This document shows, in pieces, positions 1-6,810 of a stretch of DNA of 26,042 bases. How positions within the stretch are numbered: the stretch's first letter is position 1; every line of letters begins with the position of its first letter. The DNA is from Candidatus Peregrinibacteria bacterium (GTDB taxonomy: Bacteria; Patescibacteriota; Gracilibacteria; UBA1369; PNNO01). The stretch covers positions 1 to 26,042 of the forward strand of contig JAUVDZ010000002.1 of the NCBI GenBank assembly GCA_030595015.1, in the 5' to 3' direction. The notes under the pieces were generated by a model that had not been told where the DNA came from, did no database searches, and saw nothing but the letters and a program-made list of their open reading frames with translations. The translations under genes and the position numbers were made by a program.

Positions 1-347
1 GAAATTTTTCTTTTAATATACCTAATCATATATATTTGATCTTTTCTTTCAAGTCTCATCATGTATTGAAAAATCTCGTCTTTTACTTTGATATGATCAC
101 CTGCGCTTTGCACAATTTGTTCAATTTCCGCTTCAATATTTAACTGTATCAGTTCATTGGTCTGTAATTCATCACACTGTTTAATAAAATTTGGATTTCG
201 CTCAATTTCTGCCTTTAATGCAGCATCTACTTGTTCCTGAGTTATACTTTCAATATCACAACAAGGAGGGAAAGGAAACTCTACCGCTGTTGCAAGCGGT
301 TTGTCTAATGTTGATTGTTTTTTCTTTTCGGGGTTTTTTAAAGGCAT
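1..347 (-). CDS. Unrecognised protein, N-terminal 115 residues (runs off the window)
   Basis: An open frame begins with ATG at 347 on the minus strand and stays open to the window edge, giving 115 residues and no stop. The N-terminus is Lys-rich (MPLKNPEKKK), followed by a short Pro/Cys-containing stretch (FPFPPCC, residues 24-30). After that it is polar and helix-prone, rich in Glu, Gln, Ile and Lys. There is no signal peptide or membrane segment in the visible part. It lies 58 bases downstream of the endonuclease III gene on the same strand and may be the last visible member of that operon. I saw no convincing promoter of its own in the gap. I do not recognise the family. The compositional match to its neighbours and the uninterrupted frame make it likely a real gene. 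Confidence 0.6.
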   Translation of the reverse strand, partial: MPLKNPEKKKQSTLDKPLATAVEFPFPPCCDIESITQEQVDAALKAEIERNPNFIKQCDELQTNELIQLNIEAEIEQIVQSAGDHIKVKDEIFQYMMRLERKDQIYMIRYIKRKI

Positions 348-405
348 GTTTAATGAGTGCGTTAACTAGAATAATAAAACCCACTTTTAAGGCTTTCATT
401 ACAAA

Positions 406-1038
406 TTAAAGGTACTTTTTTGCACTTGGGCAGATATCGTTTAATTTACACTCAATGCATTTGGGAGTAGGGGCTTTGCAAAGCGCTCTTCCGTGGTCTA
501 CAAAGTAGTAGGATAAAAGGCCCCAATCATCTTTTTTATATAATTTCATTAGATCTTGCTCAATTTTTACAGGATTTTGTTCTTTAGTCAGCCCTAATCG
601 ATTCGAAAGCCTTTTTACATGTGTATCAACAATTACTCCTTTATTTTTTCCAAACCATACCCACAACAATACATTTGCTGATTTTCTTGCAATCCCAGGA
701 ATTTTCAGCAAATCATCCATTTCATGCGGAACTGTACTATTAAATTGTTCAACAACTACTCTTGCTGCACCTTTAATGTTTTTTGCCTTATTCCTAAAGA
801 AACCACTTGATCTAATTAATTGTTCAAGGTGTTCTTGATCAACGTCAATATAGTCCTGAATGCTTGGTAATTCTAGAAATAGTTGGGGAGTGATTAAATT
901 CACTCTTTTATCAGTGCATTGCGCAGACAAAATAGTTGCAACAAGCAATTCCCAGGCACTGGTGAAATTTAATGCACATTTAGGATTCGGGTACATTTTG
1001 CTTAAACGATTGAAATATTCGTATGCATTATTCTTCAT
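406..1038 (-). CDS. nth: Endonuclease III (DNA glycosylase/AP lyase)
   Basis: This base-excision-repair enzyme removes oxidised pyrimidines and nicks the resulting abasic site. The 210-residue length is normal for the family. The helix-hairpin-helix motif (LLKIPGIARKSANVLL) carries the catalytic lysine at K119. The catalytic aspartate is D138 in VDTH. The [4Fe-4S] cluster ligands have the canonical spacing Cys-X6-Cys-X2-Cys-X5-Cys (C187, C194, C197, C203). The ATG overlaps the stop of the upstream YjbQ-like gene in an ATGA arrangement (1035-1038), suggesting translational coupling. It is the third gene of the unit M23 peptidase, yjbQ, nth. All key residues are intact, so an active enzyme is expected. 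Confidence 0.97.
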   Translation of the reverse strand: MKNNAYEYFNRLSKMYPNPKCALNFTSAWELLVATILSAQCTDKRVNLITPQLFLELPSIQDYIDVDQEHLEQLIRSSGFFRNKAKNIKGAARVVVEQFNSTVPHEMDDLLKIPGIARKSANVLLWVWFGKNKGVIVDTHVKRLSNRLGLTKEQNPVKIEQDLMKLYKKDDWGLLSYYFVDHGRALCKAPTPKCIECKLNDICPSAKKYL

Positions 1039-1451
1039 CGTTCTCCCATTACTTTAACAATTACACGTTTTTTGCGACGACCATCAAATTCAGCATAAAA
1101 GATTTGCTCCCATTGTCCTAAATCCAGCTTACCTTCAGTTATAGGAACGATAACCTGATGTCCAATTAAAATCCGCTTTAAATGCGCATCTCCATTGTCT
1201 TCACCGGTTTGATGATGACGATAATTTTCACCAAAAGGCGCAAGCTTTTCAAGCCATTCATGGATATCCTCAATTAGACCATTTTCTAAATCATTTACAT
1301 AAACACCGGCAGTAATATGCATTGCAGAAACAAGGCACATGCCCTCAATAACACCACTTTCTGCAACAATATCCGCCACTTCATTTGTAATATGAACTGT
1401 GTCGTAGCGATTTTTCGTATTGAACATTAAATATTCAGTATGAGTAGCCAT
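1035..1451 (-). CDS. YjbQ/UPF0047 family protein
   Basis: This is a 138-residue protein of the compact YjbQ (UPF0047) family. Some members have weak thiamine-phosphate synthase activity, but the true role is uncertain. Family hallmarks are visible: SAMHITAGVYVND near residues 43-55, YRHHQTGEDNGDAHLKRIL near 77-95 with the conserved histidines and acidic residues, GKLDLGQWEQI near 107-117, and the terminal FDGRRKKRVIVKV strand. The length is typical. The start lies 9 bases after the M23 peptidase stop, and the stop overlaps the nth start by 4 bases, so this is the middle gene of an operon. I saw no thiamine biosynthesis genes nearby, so function cannot be read from context. Confidence 0.9.
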   Translation of the reverse strand: MATHTEYLMFNTKNRYDTVHITNEVADIVAESGVIEGMCLVSAMHITAGVYVNDLENGLIEDIHEWLEKLAPFGENYRHHQTGEDNGDAHLKRILIGHQVIVPITEGKLDLGQWEQIFYAEFDGRRKKRVIVKVMGER

Positions 1452-1460
1452 GACTTAACT

Positions 1461-2939
1461 TTACGCCATCTCTTCTTCAGTTTCAATATCAACCATATCT
1501 TCTTCTTCCTCTTTCATAGATTCCGGAACATACTCTTCATTTAATTTTTCTAAATCTAACAAATATAAAGGATTCACATGAACACCATTTTTAATTACTT
1601 CAAAGTGCAAATGGGCTCCTGTAGTCAGGTAACCTGCACCTTTAGTCCCGGGAATACCACCAGAAAGACCAATAACTTCACCTGGCAGGACAATATCACG
1701 TTCATCTACCAAAGTTTCAGACATATGACCATAAACAGTTAACAGCCCGCCTTTATGGGCTAGAATTATATAGGCATAGCTATTATCTCCGCTATCTTTA
1801 ATTTTATAAACAACACCTGCTGCAGGCGCTCTAACTGAAGATCCCTGAGGGATCGGAATATCAATTGCATTATGAGGGATTCCAAACACAGCAGCATAAG
1901 ATGGATCTCTAAAATATGCCGAGATTCCACGCGACGGATTAACCGGCCAATTAAGTTTTTCACCAGTTGCATATTCAGCAGCCATTTCAAAATCATAAAC
2001 TGCTCTAATATTCGGACTGATTAAGTCCTGATAATCATCCGGATTGAAGTTGTCACCATCTTCTTTGATTTTCTCCTGAACAAATAGTAGATTTGATTTT
2101 AAAATATTGATTTCCTGAATAATTTCTAATTGTTCGCGTTTTGATTGAGCAATCAACTCTTTGTAGATTTGTTCTTCACCCTGGGTTTTTTTATAAAGTT
2201 GATATTTTGCGTTTTTTTGAAGTTTTAGATTTTTTTGCTCTTCTTTTAATTCAGAATCTAACTTTACTAATTTCTGGTTAGTTTGTTGAAGTTCAGTTCG
2301 ATTATCCTGATATTCCTGTTTTATAATGTCGAGTTCATTAAATATATTTTGTCCTGTATGTTCAAGAATGCTAAAGTACTCGATTTCCTTTAAAGTATCA
2401 CCAATGGAAGCATCTCCAAGAAGCATTTTAGAAGCAGAAATATTTGGATTTCCATCTCTGTCAAAGAAGGTATTTTCTTGTAAATACAGCAGTCGAAGAT
2501 AGTCTTTTAAAATAAGTTTTTGATTTTCAAGTTCAATTTTTTTGATTTCAATATCTTCACGAATTACCTCAATTGCATTTCTCTTTGCAACCATTTGTTT
2601 TTCTACATTGCGAATCTTTGTATAAGAATTCAAAATCAGATAATCAAAGTTTGCCAGCTGTTTATTAAGGAATTTGATTGTATCAGCAGTTTCAAGCAAA
2701 CGTTCTTTTGCCTCATCTACATTTTTTCCAACCTGGAAATAATCATTTCTGGAATTTTGTAACTGATTTTTTAATTGAAGCAAAAATTGTTGATTTTTTG
2801 AGCTTTGCGAAACTACAACAGGCACTTTTTCAGCTTCCTGCTCTGCATCTTGTGCATAAGCAGTCATAAGCGGAAGCATAAGTAATAATATTACAAATAT
2901 TCCGGTTTTCCTCTTTATAGACGTTGCGATTTCGTTCAT
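1461..2939 (-). CDS. Secreted coiled-coil M23 peptidase (EnvC/NlpD-like)
   Basis: A probable peptidoglycan endopeptidase, or activator of wall hydrolases, of 492 residues. A signal peptide occupies residues 1-30 (KRKTG, then a hydrophobic stretch ending LMTAYAQ). A long coiled coil covers roughly residues 45-300, and an M23 (LytM) domain covers about 340-465. The zinc-site residues are present: HxxxD at H356/D360 and HLH at H443/H445, with GHMSE between them. The C-terminus is a Glu-rich acidic tail. The frame extends upstream to 2984, but I chose ATG 2939: it puts the signal peptide at the N-terminus and lies downstream of a TATAAT box at 2973-2978 that the longer form would overlap. The architecture matches EnvC-type cell-separation factors. 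With all ligands intact it could be catalytic itself, unlike E. coli EnvC. It is first gene of the unit with yjbQ and nth. Confidence 0.92.
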   Translation of the reverse strand: MNEIATSIKRKTGIFVILLLMLPLMTAYAQDAEQEAEKVPVVVSQSSKNQQFLLQLKNQLQNSRNDYFQVGKNVDEAKERLLETADTIKFLNKQLANFDYLILNSYTKIRNVEKQMVAKRNAIEVIREDIEIKKIELENQKLILKDYLRLLYLQENTFFDRDGNPNISASKMLLGDASIGDTLKEIEYFSILEHTGQNIFNELDIIKQEYQDNRTELQQTNQKLVKLDSELKEEQKNLKLQKNAKYQLYKKTQGEEQIYKELIAQSKREQLEIIQEINILKSNLLFVQEKIKEDGDNFNPDDYQDLISPNIRAVYDFEMAAEYATGEKLNWPVNPSRGISAYFRDPSYAAVFGIPHNAIDIPIPQGSSVRAPAAGVVYKIKDSGDNSYAYIILAHKGGLLTVYGHMSETLVDERDIVLPGEVIGLSGGIPGTKGAGYLTTGAHLHFEVIKNGVHVNPLYLLDLEKLNEEYVPESMKEEEEDMVDIETEEEMA

Positions 2940-2972
2940 TTTTGTTTTATTTAAGCGCAAATTTATCTCTAT

Positions 2973-3001
2973 ATTATACATCATCTTAAGCCTTTTTGGA
3001 A
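2973..3001 (-). promoter_or_regulatory. Promoter of the M23 peptidase operon
   Basis: On the minus strand there is a perfect TATAAT (2973-2978) preceded by GATG. A weak -35, TTCCAA, lies 17 bp upstream at 2996-3001. The predicted transcript starts near 2966, about 27 bases before ATG 2939. The same GATGTATAAT string occurs in the SLH-protein promoter at 10618. Confidence 0.55.
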
Positions 3002-3010
3002 GGGGTAGAG

Positions 3011-3037
3011 AAAGGACTTTCTTAAAGAAAGTCCTTT
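3011..3037. repeat. Perfect 13-bp inverted repeat between divergent promoters
   Basis: AAAGGACTTTCTT (3011-3023) and its exact reverse complement (3025-3037) are separated by one base. It lies between the -35 of the M23 operon and the bL27 promoter, and neither strand has a T-tract suited to termination. It could be an operator or a DNA cruciform site. Confidence 0.75.
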
Positions 3038-3068
3038 ACTTGGTAAAGTCTTTTACTTAGTAAAGTCT
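3035..3068. repeat. Two tandem 17-bp repeats
   Basis: TTTACTTGGTAAAGTCT (3035-3051) is followed directly by TTTACTTAGTAAAGTCT (3052-3068), with one mismatch. Each unit is itself a near-palindrome (TTTAC-TTA-GTAAA). The tandem overlaps the last bases of the inverted repeat at 3011-3037. Paired adjacent palindromes in a divergent promoter region suggest binding of a dimeric regulator. Confidence 0.7.
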
Positions 3069-3092
3069 TTTGTTGGCAATTAGCATTTTCCC

Positions 3093-3121
3093 TTGCAATT
3101 CAGCTGTAAATTGAGTAAAAT
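3093..3121 (+). promoter_or_regulatory. Promoter of the bL27 unit
   Basis: TTGCAA (3093-3098), a 17-bp spacer, then TAAAAT (3116-3121). The predicted transcript starts near 3128, giving a leader of about 22 bases with no Shine-Dalgarno sequence before ATG 3151. Confidence 0.55.
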
Positions 3122-3150
3122 CGTCATGCTTTAATTAATAATAAAATTTT

Positions 3151-3435
3151 ATGTCTAAGAAGAAAGCAGGAGGATCATCCAAGAACGGTCGCGACTCCCA
3201 GGCGAAGCGACTTGGAGTGAAAGTATGGGGAGGTCAAACAGTGGATGCAGGAAGCATTATAATTCGTCAAAGAGGAACTAAATATCATCCTGGTGAAAAT
3301 GTTGGAATGGGCAAAGACCACACACTTTTCGCACTTATTGGCGGTGAAGTTAAATTTACTGAAAAGAAACAAGTTAAGTTTGACGGAAGAAAATTCAAAG
3401 ATACTTTCGTTAATATACTTTCAACAAAAAAATAA
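3151..3435 (+). CDS. rpmA: Large ribosomal subunit protein bL27
   Basis: This 50S subunit protein has an N-terminal tail that reaches the peptidyl-transferase centre. The 94-residue product carries the family signature: KKAGGSSKNGRDS at residues 4-16, KRLGVK, GGQ.V.AG.II.RQRGTK and NVGMGKDHTLFAL. It is slightly longer than the usual ~85 residues because of a basic C-terminal extension ending in STKK. The tail starts directly with MSKKKAGGSS, with no Firmicutes-type cleavable prepeptide. It has its own promoter and is followed, 20 bases after its stop, by a small membrane protein gene and then an unknown gene. The usual partner rplU (bL21) is not adjacent in this window. Confidence 0.98.
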   Translation: MSKKKAGGSSKNGRDSQAKRLGVKVWGGQTVDAGSIIIRQRGTKYHPGENVGMGKDHTLFALIGGEVKFTEKKQVKFDGRKFKDTFVNILSTKK

Positions 3436-3455
3436 TAATCTTAACCATCTGAACG

Positions 3456-3713
3456 ATGAAGCTTTCACCTAAAGCAGTTGGGCTTACTATGGGTATTCTA
3501 TGTGGGCTTAGCTTATTAATCATGACCTTGCTTTCACTTTATGCAAGTTATTTGACTCATTTTTCTGAATTATTAATTGGAGTTTATCCTTACTATGAAA
3601 TTAGCTTACAAGGAGCAGTTGCAGGATTAATTTGGGGATTCATTGATGGATTAATTGGTGGATTGTTATTTGCCTGGATTTATAATTTTTTCGCACCAGG
3701 GAGCGCATCTTAA
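3456..3713 (+). CDS. Small two-helix membrane protein, 'phage holin-like' family
   Basis: An 85-residue membrane protein with two hydrophobic segments, about residues 7-30 and 48-78. They are separated by a short loop containing YPYYEISLQG and followed by a GFIDGLIGGLLFAWIYNFF stretch. Small proteins with this pattern (YP-x-Y, then G-F-x-D-G-x-x-G-G, W-x-Y-N) are common in reduced bacterial genomes and archaea and are often labelled 'bacteriophage holin'. That label is historical: there is no phage gene or lysis module here. It sits 20 bases after rpmA and 10 bases before the next gene, and is probably co-transcribed with them. Real function is unknown. Membrane location is confident, family assignment moderately so. 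Confidence 0.8.
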   Translation: MKLSPKAVGLTMGILCGLSLLIMTLLSLYASYLTHFSELLIGVYPYYEISLQGAVAGLIWGFIDGLIGGLLFAWIYNFFAPGSAS

Positions 3714-3723
3714 TAAATAGTAA

Positions 3724-4404
3724 ATGAGCGATTTTGAAATATTTGGTGATGTTGATGATTCCGGTGGTGTAGATGATGCATCATTTGAAAAGTTTAAAGA
3801 ACGTGTCAAAGCCGCGCAGGCTCAAATTAAGGCTCTTCAAAAAGGGGAGCAAAAAGTTCGTAAAAAAGAAGAGAAGTTAGTTAAAATTCTTTTGAGATTT
3901 GTTAAAAATCATCAAAAAAAAGACATCATGCTTTTAATTGCACGTCTTTTAGAGCAAAATGTTCCTGCTATTTTTATATTAAGTATTGTTTTATTAGGGA
4001 ATGAGGATGTTCTTAGTGATGAAGAGCAAACATTATTAAAAGCCCCGGAACAAACTCTTGAAACCGAAGAAATGTCGCTTGCAAAAATGGATAAAGACGA
4101 GCTTCTTCCGGTTAAATTGAAAGTTAGAATTGATGATTGGCTTAAAAATATTATGTCCGCAGCTTTAGAAAATCCACATAAGCTTTTGCAAACCGGTATT
4201 GATTCAGAAAAACGCATTATTCTGCCCTTGGTGCAACTTTGCGCTTTTATTTTAAGAGACTTTCTTACACAAAACAGCGAAGAATCAAATTATGATGATC
4301 TGAAAAATTTCAGCCAATTCTTTTTAAGCGGAATGATGCAAAAAGTAGCAAACAACGTTGCAAAACAAAAGAAATTAAAAGAAGAAGAGGAATCAGTCAG
4401 CTAA
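3724..4404 (+). CDS. Unrecognised helical cytoplasmic protein, 226 aa
   Basis: I do not recognise this protein. It starts with an acidic, Gly/Asp-rich segment (residues 1-20). A charged coiled-coil-like stretch follows at about 20-55, rich in Lys, Glu and Gln. Next comes an amphipathic helical region (about 57-100) whose hydrophobic patch FILSIVLLG is too short for a clear transmembrane helix. A second helical half (about 130-205) is followed by a Lys/Glu-rich tail. There is no signal peptide. It begins 10 bases after the holin-like gene and is probably the last gene of the rpmA unit. Its 3' end overlaps the convergent 306-aa gene by 12 bases. Base composition resembles the neighbours. Confidence 0.75.
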   Translation: MSDFEIFGDVDDSGGVDDASFEKFKERVKAAQAQIKALQKGEQKVRKKEEKLVKILLRFVKNHQKKDIMLLIARLLEQNVPAIFILSIVLLGNEDVLSDEEQTLLKAPEQTLETEEMSLAKMDKDELLPVKLKVRIDDWLKNIMSAALENPHKLLQTGIDSEKRIILPLVQLCAFILRDFLTQNSEESNYDDLKNFSQFFLSGMMQKVANNVAKQKKLKEEEESVS

Positions 4405-5313
4405 AGTTCCTGGGAAATTAGTTTGAATGTTTTCACGTGCTCCTTGTATATAAGCTGCTTCATATTCTTGTAAGTTTTCTTTTTGAGCACTACTTTTTTC
4501 ACGTGCATTGTTTACAGCTTTTTTAAATTCTTCAAGTGATTCTTGAGTGTCACTTACATTTTGCCATGACTTTATAAGTTTATATAGACCATATATCCCT
4601 ACAGCGCTACCACCAATAGTTAAACCTAGCCCTATTGGACTTGTAGCACCAATTACACTATAGCCAACAGTGGCTGCAATAGAACCTGAAATGTTTTCAA
4701 TATGACCTTCGTCAGGAGAGATTTTATCAGGTTTTAATGTGCTCTCATTACCAATTTGTTTAAGTTTCCCATCAATATCTTTTAACAATGAAAGATTTCC
4801 TTGAAGTCTTTCTAGTTTCTTCTTCATTTTTCGCCCTTTAAGAATAGAATAAATTGCGCCAATACCAGGTAAGGGGAAGGCTATTACTTTACCTATTTTT
4901 CCTTTTTTCCCTTCTTTACTTGCTTCATCTATTAATTCATCAAGATCATTAAGGATATTTTCATTTTCTTTAATGATATCTATTTTACGTTCAACCTCAG
5001 CTAATCCGGGTTTAGTTTTACTTCCATAATTAATAAATGCAGCATTTTCGGCAGTTTTCATTCCATATTCAGCTTCCTCTTCACTTAGATCTTTATCAGG
5101 AAATTTTTGCTGGGATTTACCTATTATTTGCGCTTCAGCAGATTTATTAAAAGTCTCAAGTTGAGGGATAGTATAATCATCTTGATTATCTGAAAATGTT
5201 TTTTCTGCAGAGATGTAGTGTTCTTTATCCAAATTGTGTAAAACAACATCTGCATTATCATTAGCAGGGTTCATGTACTGATCAATGTTTTCTCTTTGGT
5301 CAGGATTTTGCAT
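4393..5313 (-). CDS. Unrecognised protein with two glycine-rich hydrophobic segments, 306 aa
   Basis: The family is unknown to me. The N-terminal ~100 residues are polar and probably disordered, rich in Asn, Asp and Gln. Residues about 105-135 are helical and charged. Two hydrophobic Gly-rich stretches follow: about 142-160 (KVIAFPLPGIGAIYSIL) and about 210-247 (IAATVGYSVIGATSPIGLG and onward). They suggest membrane insertion or a helical hairpin, with a Lys/Glu-rich coiled region between them and another after the second. There is no signal peptide. The ATG at 5313 lies inside the upstream 58-aa gene (14-base overlap), so the two are translationally linked. Its 3' end overlaps the convergent 226-aa gene by 12 bases. 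The layout, a coiled-coil microprotein followed by a larger Gly-rich hydrophobic protein, recurs at 17.4 kb. Confidence 0.75.
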   Translation of the reverse strand: MQNPDQRENIDQYMNPANDNADVVLHNLDKEHYISAEKTFSDNQDDYTIPQLETFNKSAEAQIIGKSQQKFPDKDLSEEEAEYGMKTAENAAFINYGSKTKPGLAEVERKIDIIKENENILNDLDELIDEASKEGKKGKIGKVIAFPLPGIGAIYSILKGRKMKKKLERLQGNLSLLKDIDGKLKQIGNESTLKPDKISPDEGHIENISGSIAATVGYSVIGATSPIGLGLTIGGSAVGIYGLYKLIKSWQNVSDTQESLEEFKKAVNNAREKSSAQKENLQEYEAAYIQGARENIQTNFPGTLAD

Positions 5314-5476
5314 TTAGTTTTGCTTTTATTTTTGATATTTCTGTATTGTCTTTTTGTTCTCCTTTATATTCTTCAATTTTATCACCTTCCTTATTTAAAA
5401 GCTGTACCAATTTTTGGTAGTCAGCAAGGAGTTTTAGTTTTTTAGCAACAATTTGTTTTAGATTTTTTTTAGCCAT
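5300..5476 (-). CDS. 58-aa Lys-rich coiled-coil microprotein
   Basis: A small gene with ATG at 5476 and TGA at 5300-5302. The product begins MAKKNLKQIVAKKLKLLADY and is strongly basic and helical with heptad-like leucines, consistent with a short coiled coil. It has no signal peptide. Two things support its being real. An extended -10 promoter (TGATATAAT, 5501-5509) lies just upstream and would give an 18-base leader. Its stop also overlaps the start of the 306-aa gene by 14 bases. It may be a small partner or assembly factor for the 306-aa protein. A similar-sized coiled-coil gene (57 aa, 17468-17641) precedes the 959-aa gene, with a loosely matching KK-x-L-Y-x-KL pattern. Confidence 0.7.
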   Translation of the reverse strand: MAKKNLKQIVAKKLKLLADYQKLVQLLNKEGDKIEEYKGEQKDNTEISKIKAKLNAKS

Positions 5477-5500
5477 TTTTTATTTTTATTTCTTTTGCAT

Positions 5501-5529
5501 ATTATATCACAATTCGAGGCTTCCGTAAA
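5501..5529 (-). promoter_or_regulatory. Extended -10 promoter of the 58-aa/306-aa unit
   Basis: On the minus strand, TGA-TATAAT spans 5501-5509 and a -35-like TTTACG lies 17 bp upstream (5524-5529). The TGA of the extended -10 is also the stop codon of the dipeptidase gene (5507-5509). The predicted start is near 5494. Confidence 0.6.
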
Positions 5530-6163
5530 GTGCCGCGTTGGCCCTGGTTGCTTTTGCCCATTCCTGATCTCCGTAACTATAATGCCACCATTCTTCGAAA
5601 TAATTTACAAATCCAACTTTTTCCATTATTCGCTTAAACATCATTCGATTATCGTAAAATTCTCCATCCTTAAAATAATTTGTAAAGGATTGTTCTGTGA
5701 ATTCATCAAAAGGAGTTCCCATGGCAAGTTCGCGACCATTGGCATCAACAATAGTCAAATCAATAGTGCCGCCAGTGTTATGAGGAGCAGGGAACAGGGG
5801 GTCATGTGAAGGGGGAGATACAAAGATTTCAACCATTTGGCATAATTTGTCGTGATCAAAATCAGGATGTTCAGCCTTTAAGCGTTCATAGTAATCATCA
5901 TATAATATTTTTTGAACTTTAAGAGTTCTGTATCCATCCCAGATTTTAAAATTATAACCTTCGGGAAGGAGCTTTTTGGCTTCGCGAAGTCTTTCAACCA
6001 CACCTTGTCGATTTTCTATTTTTTCTATTTCTGAAAATTTCCATTTAAAATACATGGGTTCTAAAATAAATTCATTAGCAGAATATTCAACTAAACTCTC
6101 GCCATTATCTTTAATAGCGATTTCAATTTCATGATCATGTTTGTGATTTTCTAGATTGTCCAT
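5507..6163 (-). CDS. VanX-type D-alanyl-D-alanine dipeptidase
   Basis: A zinc dipeptidase of peptidase family M15D, which splits D-Ala-D-Ala. In resistance clusters this removes the vancomycin target; elsewhere it serves wall turnover or D-Ala recycling. Family residues are visible in the 218-aa product: arginine in IWDGYRT (R79), zinc ligands H128 and D135 in PHNTGGTID, and catalytic E191 with ligand H194 in EEWWH. There is no signal peptide, so a cytoplasmic location is expected as for VanX. It overlaps the upstream lipoprotein gene by 13 bases and shares its promoter. No vanH or vanA homologue is in the window, so a recycling or housekeeping role is more likely than glycopeptide resistance. 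Confidence 0.92.
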   Translation of the reverse strand: MDNLENHKHDHEIEIAIKDNGESLVEYSANEFILEPMYFKWKFSEIEKIENRQGVVERLREAKKLLPEGYNFKIWDGYRTLKVQKILYDDYYERLKAEHPDFDHDKLCQMVEIFVSPPSHDPLFPAPHNTGGTIDLTIVDANGRELAMGTPFDEFTEQSFTNYFKDGEFYDNRMMFKRIMEKVGFVNYFEEWWHYSYGDQEWAKATRANAALYGSLEL

Positions 6164-6705
6164 TGATCGTGGATTATGCCAATAAGTTTTACTTTACCTT
6201 CATATTCCTCAAACACAAGCCTTAAACTTTGCCAGTCCATTCCAAATACTTCCGGATCAAAACCAGAAAAGTGATATTCAATAAAATTCGCATTTTCATA
6301 AACTGTTTGAAGATTATTTAAAGAATTCCCACTTCCAATTATCTCGTTTTTCTTAATTTCAGAAGCATTCATAAAGTCAGCACTATAAACAAATTTATCG
6401 AAATATTCATTAAGAGTTAGGATGATAGGGGTTCCAATTCCATCATAATTACCCCAAAGTTTAGATTCAAAATTATCCAGCTCAAATGGCATTAAAACAA
6501 CATCATTTTTTGTATCAACAGTTGCATAAGGTGAGAATCGTACACCTTTTTCAGGATGGATTAATGTTTGCAAAGTGTCGAAGTCCCTAGTTTTAAGGGC
6601 TGCAATTGTTTGATTTGCTGTTTCGTCAAAGTTAGGAGTAGATGCACTTGTACAGGCACTTAATAAAAGTACAAATATTGTTGCGATTAACATGGATTTT
6701 TTCAT
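6151..6705 (-). CDS. Exported lipoprotein of unknown function, 184 aa
   Basis: The product has a lipoprotein signal peptide, MKKSMLIATIFVLLLSAC, with lipobox LSAC and modified Cys18. The mature part (about 165 residues) looks globular, with alternating strands and helices, and begins with an Asn/Thr-rich linker. The FDETANQTIAALKTRDFDTL segment resembles the helix at the start of many small NTF2-like or periplasmic domains, but I cannot name the family. An in-frame TTG at 6759 would add 18 residues. I rejected it because it would bury the signal peptide and lies upstream of the -10 box at 6730-6735. The stop overlaps the start of the VanX-type gene by 13 bases, so the pair is probably coupled and both may act on the cell envelope. 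Confidence 0.8.
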   Translation of the reverse strand: MKKSMLIATIFVLLLSACTSASTPNFDETANQTIAALKTRDFDTLQTLIHPEKGVRFSPYATVDTKNDVVLMPFELDNFESKLWGNYDGIGTPIILTLNEYFDKFVYSADFMNASEIKKNEIIGSGNSLNNLQTVYENANFIEYHFSGFDPEVFGMDWQSLRLVFEEYEGKVKLIGIIHDQWTI

Positions 6706-6729
6706 AATTTTTAAGTTAGGAACACAAAA

Positions 6730-6759
6730 ATCATAGCTCAATCCGCCCCAATTGATCAA
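6730..6759 (-). promoter_or_regulatory. Promoter of the lipoprotein/VanX-type unit
   Basis: On the minus strand, TTGATC (6754-6759), an 18-bp spacer, then TATGAT (6730-6735). The predicted start near 6723 is 18 bases from ATG 6705. Its -35 overlaps the -35 of the opposite promoter through the palindrome TTGATCAA (6752-6759). Confidence 0.5.
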
Positions 6760-6780
6760 ATCACTACTTTATGGTATAAT
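6752..6780 (+). promoter_or_regulatory. Extended -10 promoter of the S8 protease
   Basis: TTGATC (6752-6757), a 17-bp spacer, then TATAAT (6775-6780) preceded by TGG, an extended -10. The predicted start near 6787 gives a leader of about 24 bases with no Shine-Dalgarno sequence before ATG 6811. Confidence 0.7.
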
Positions 6781-6810
6781 ATACCCAGTAAAATATAAAC
6801 AAAAATCAAA

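Noticed and set aside
2940..2984. Longer start of the M23 peptidase at 2984
   Set aside because: It would place 15 polar residues before the signal peptide and start upstream of, and overlapping, the TATAAT at 2973-2978.
3456..3713. Phage lysis cassette around the 'holin-like' gene
   Set aside because: No endolysin, integrase, terminase or structural gene nearby; the gene sits in a ribosomal protein unit.
5507..6163. Vancomycin resistance cluster
   Set aside because: Only the VanX-type dipeptidase is present; no VanH, ligase or VanRS homologue in the window.
6706..6759. TTG start of the lipoprotein at 6759
   Set aside because: It buries the lipoprotein signal peptide and precedes the -10 box at 6730-6735.
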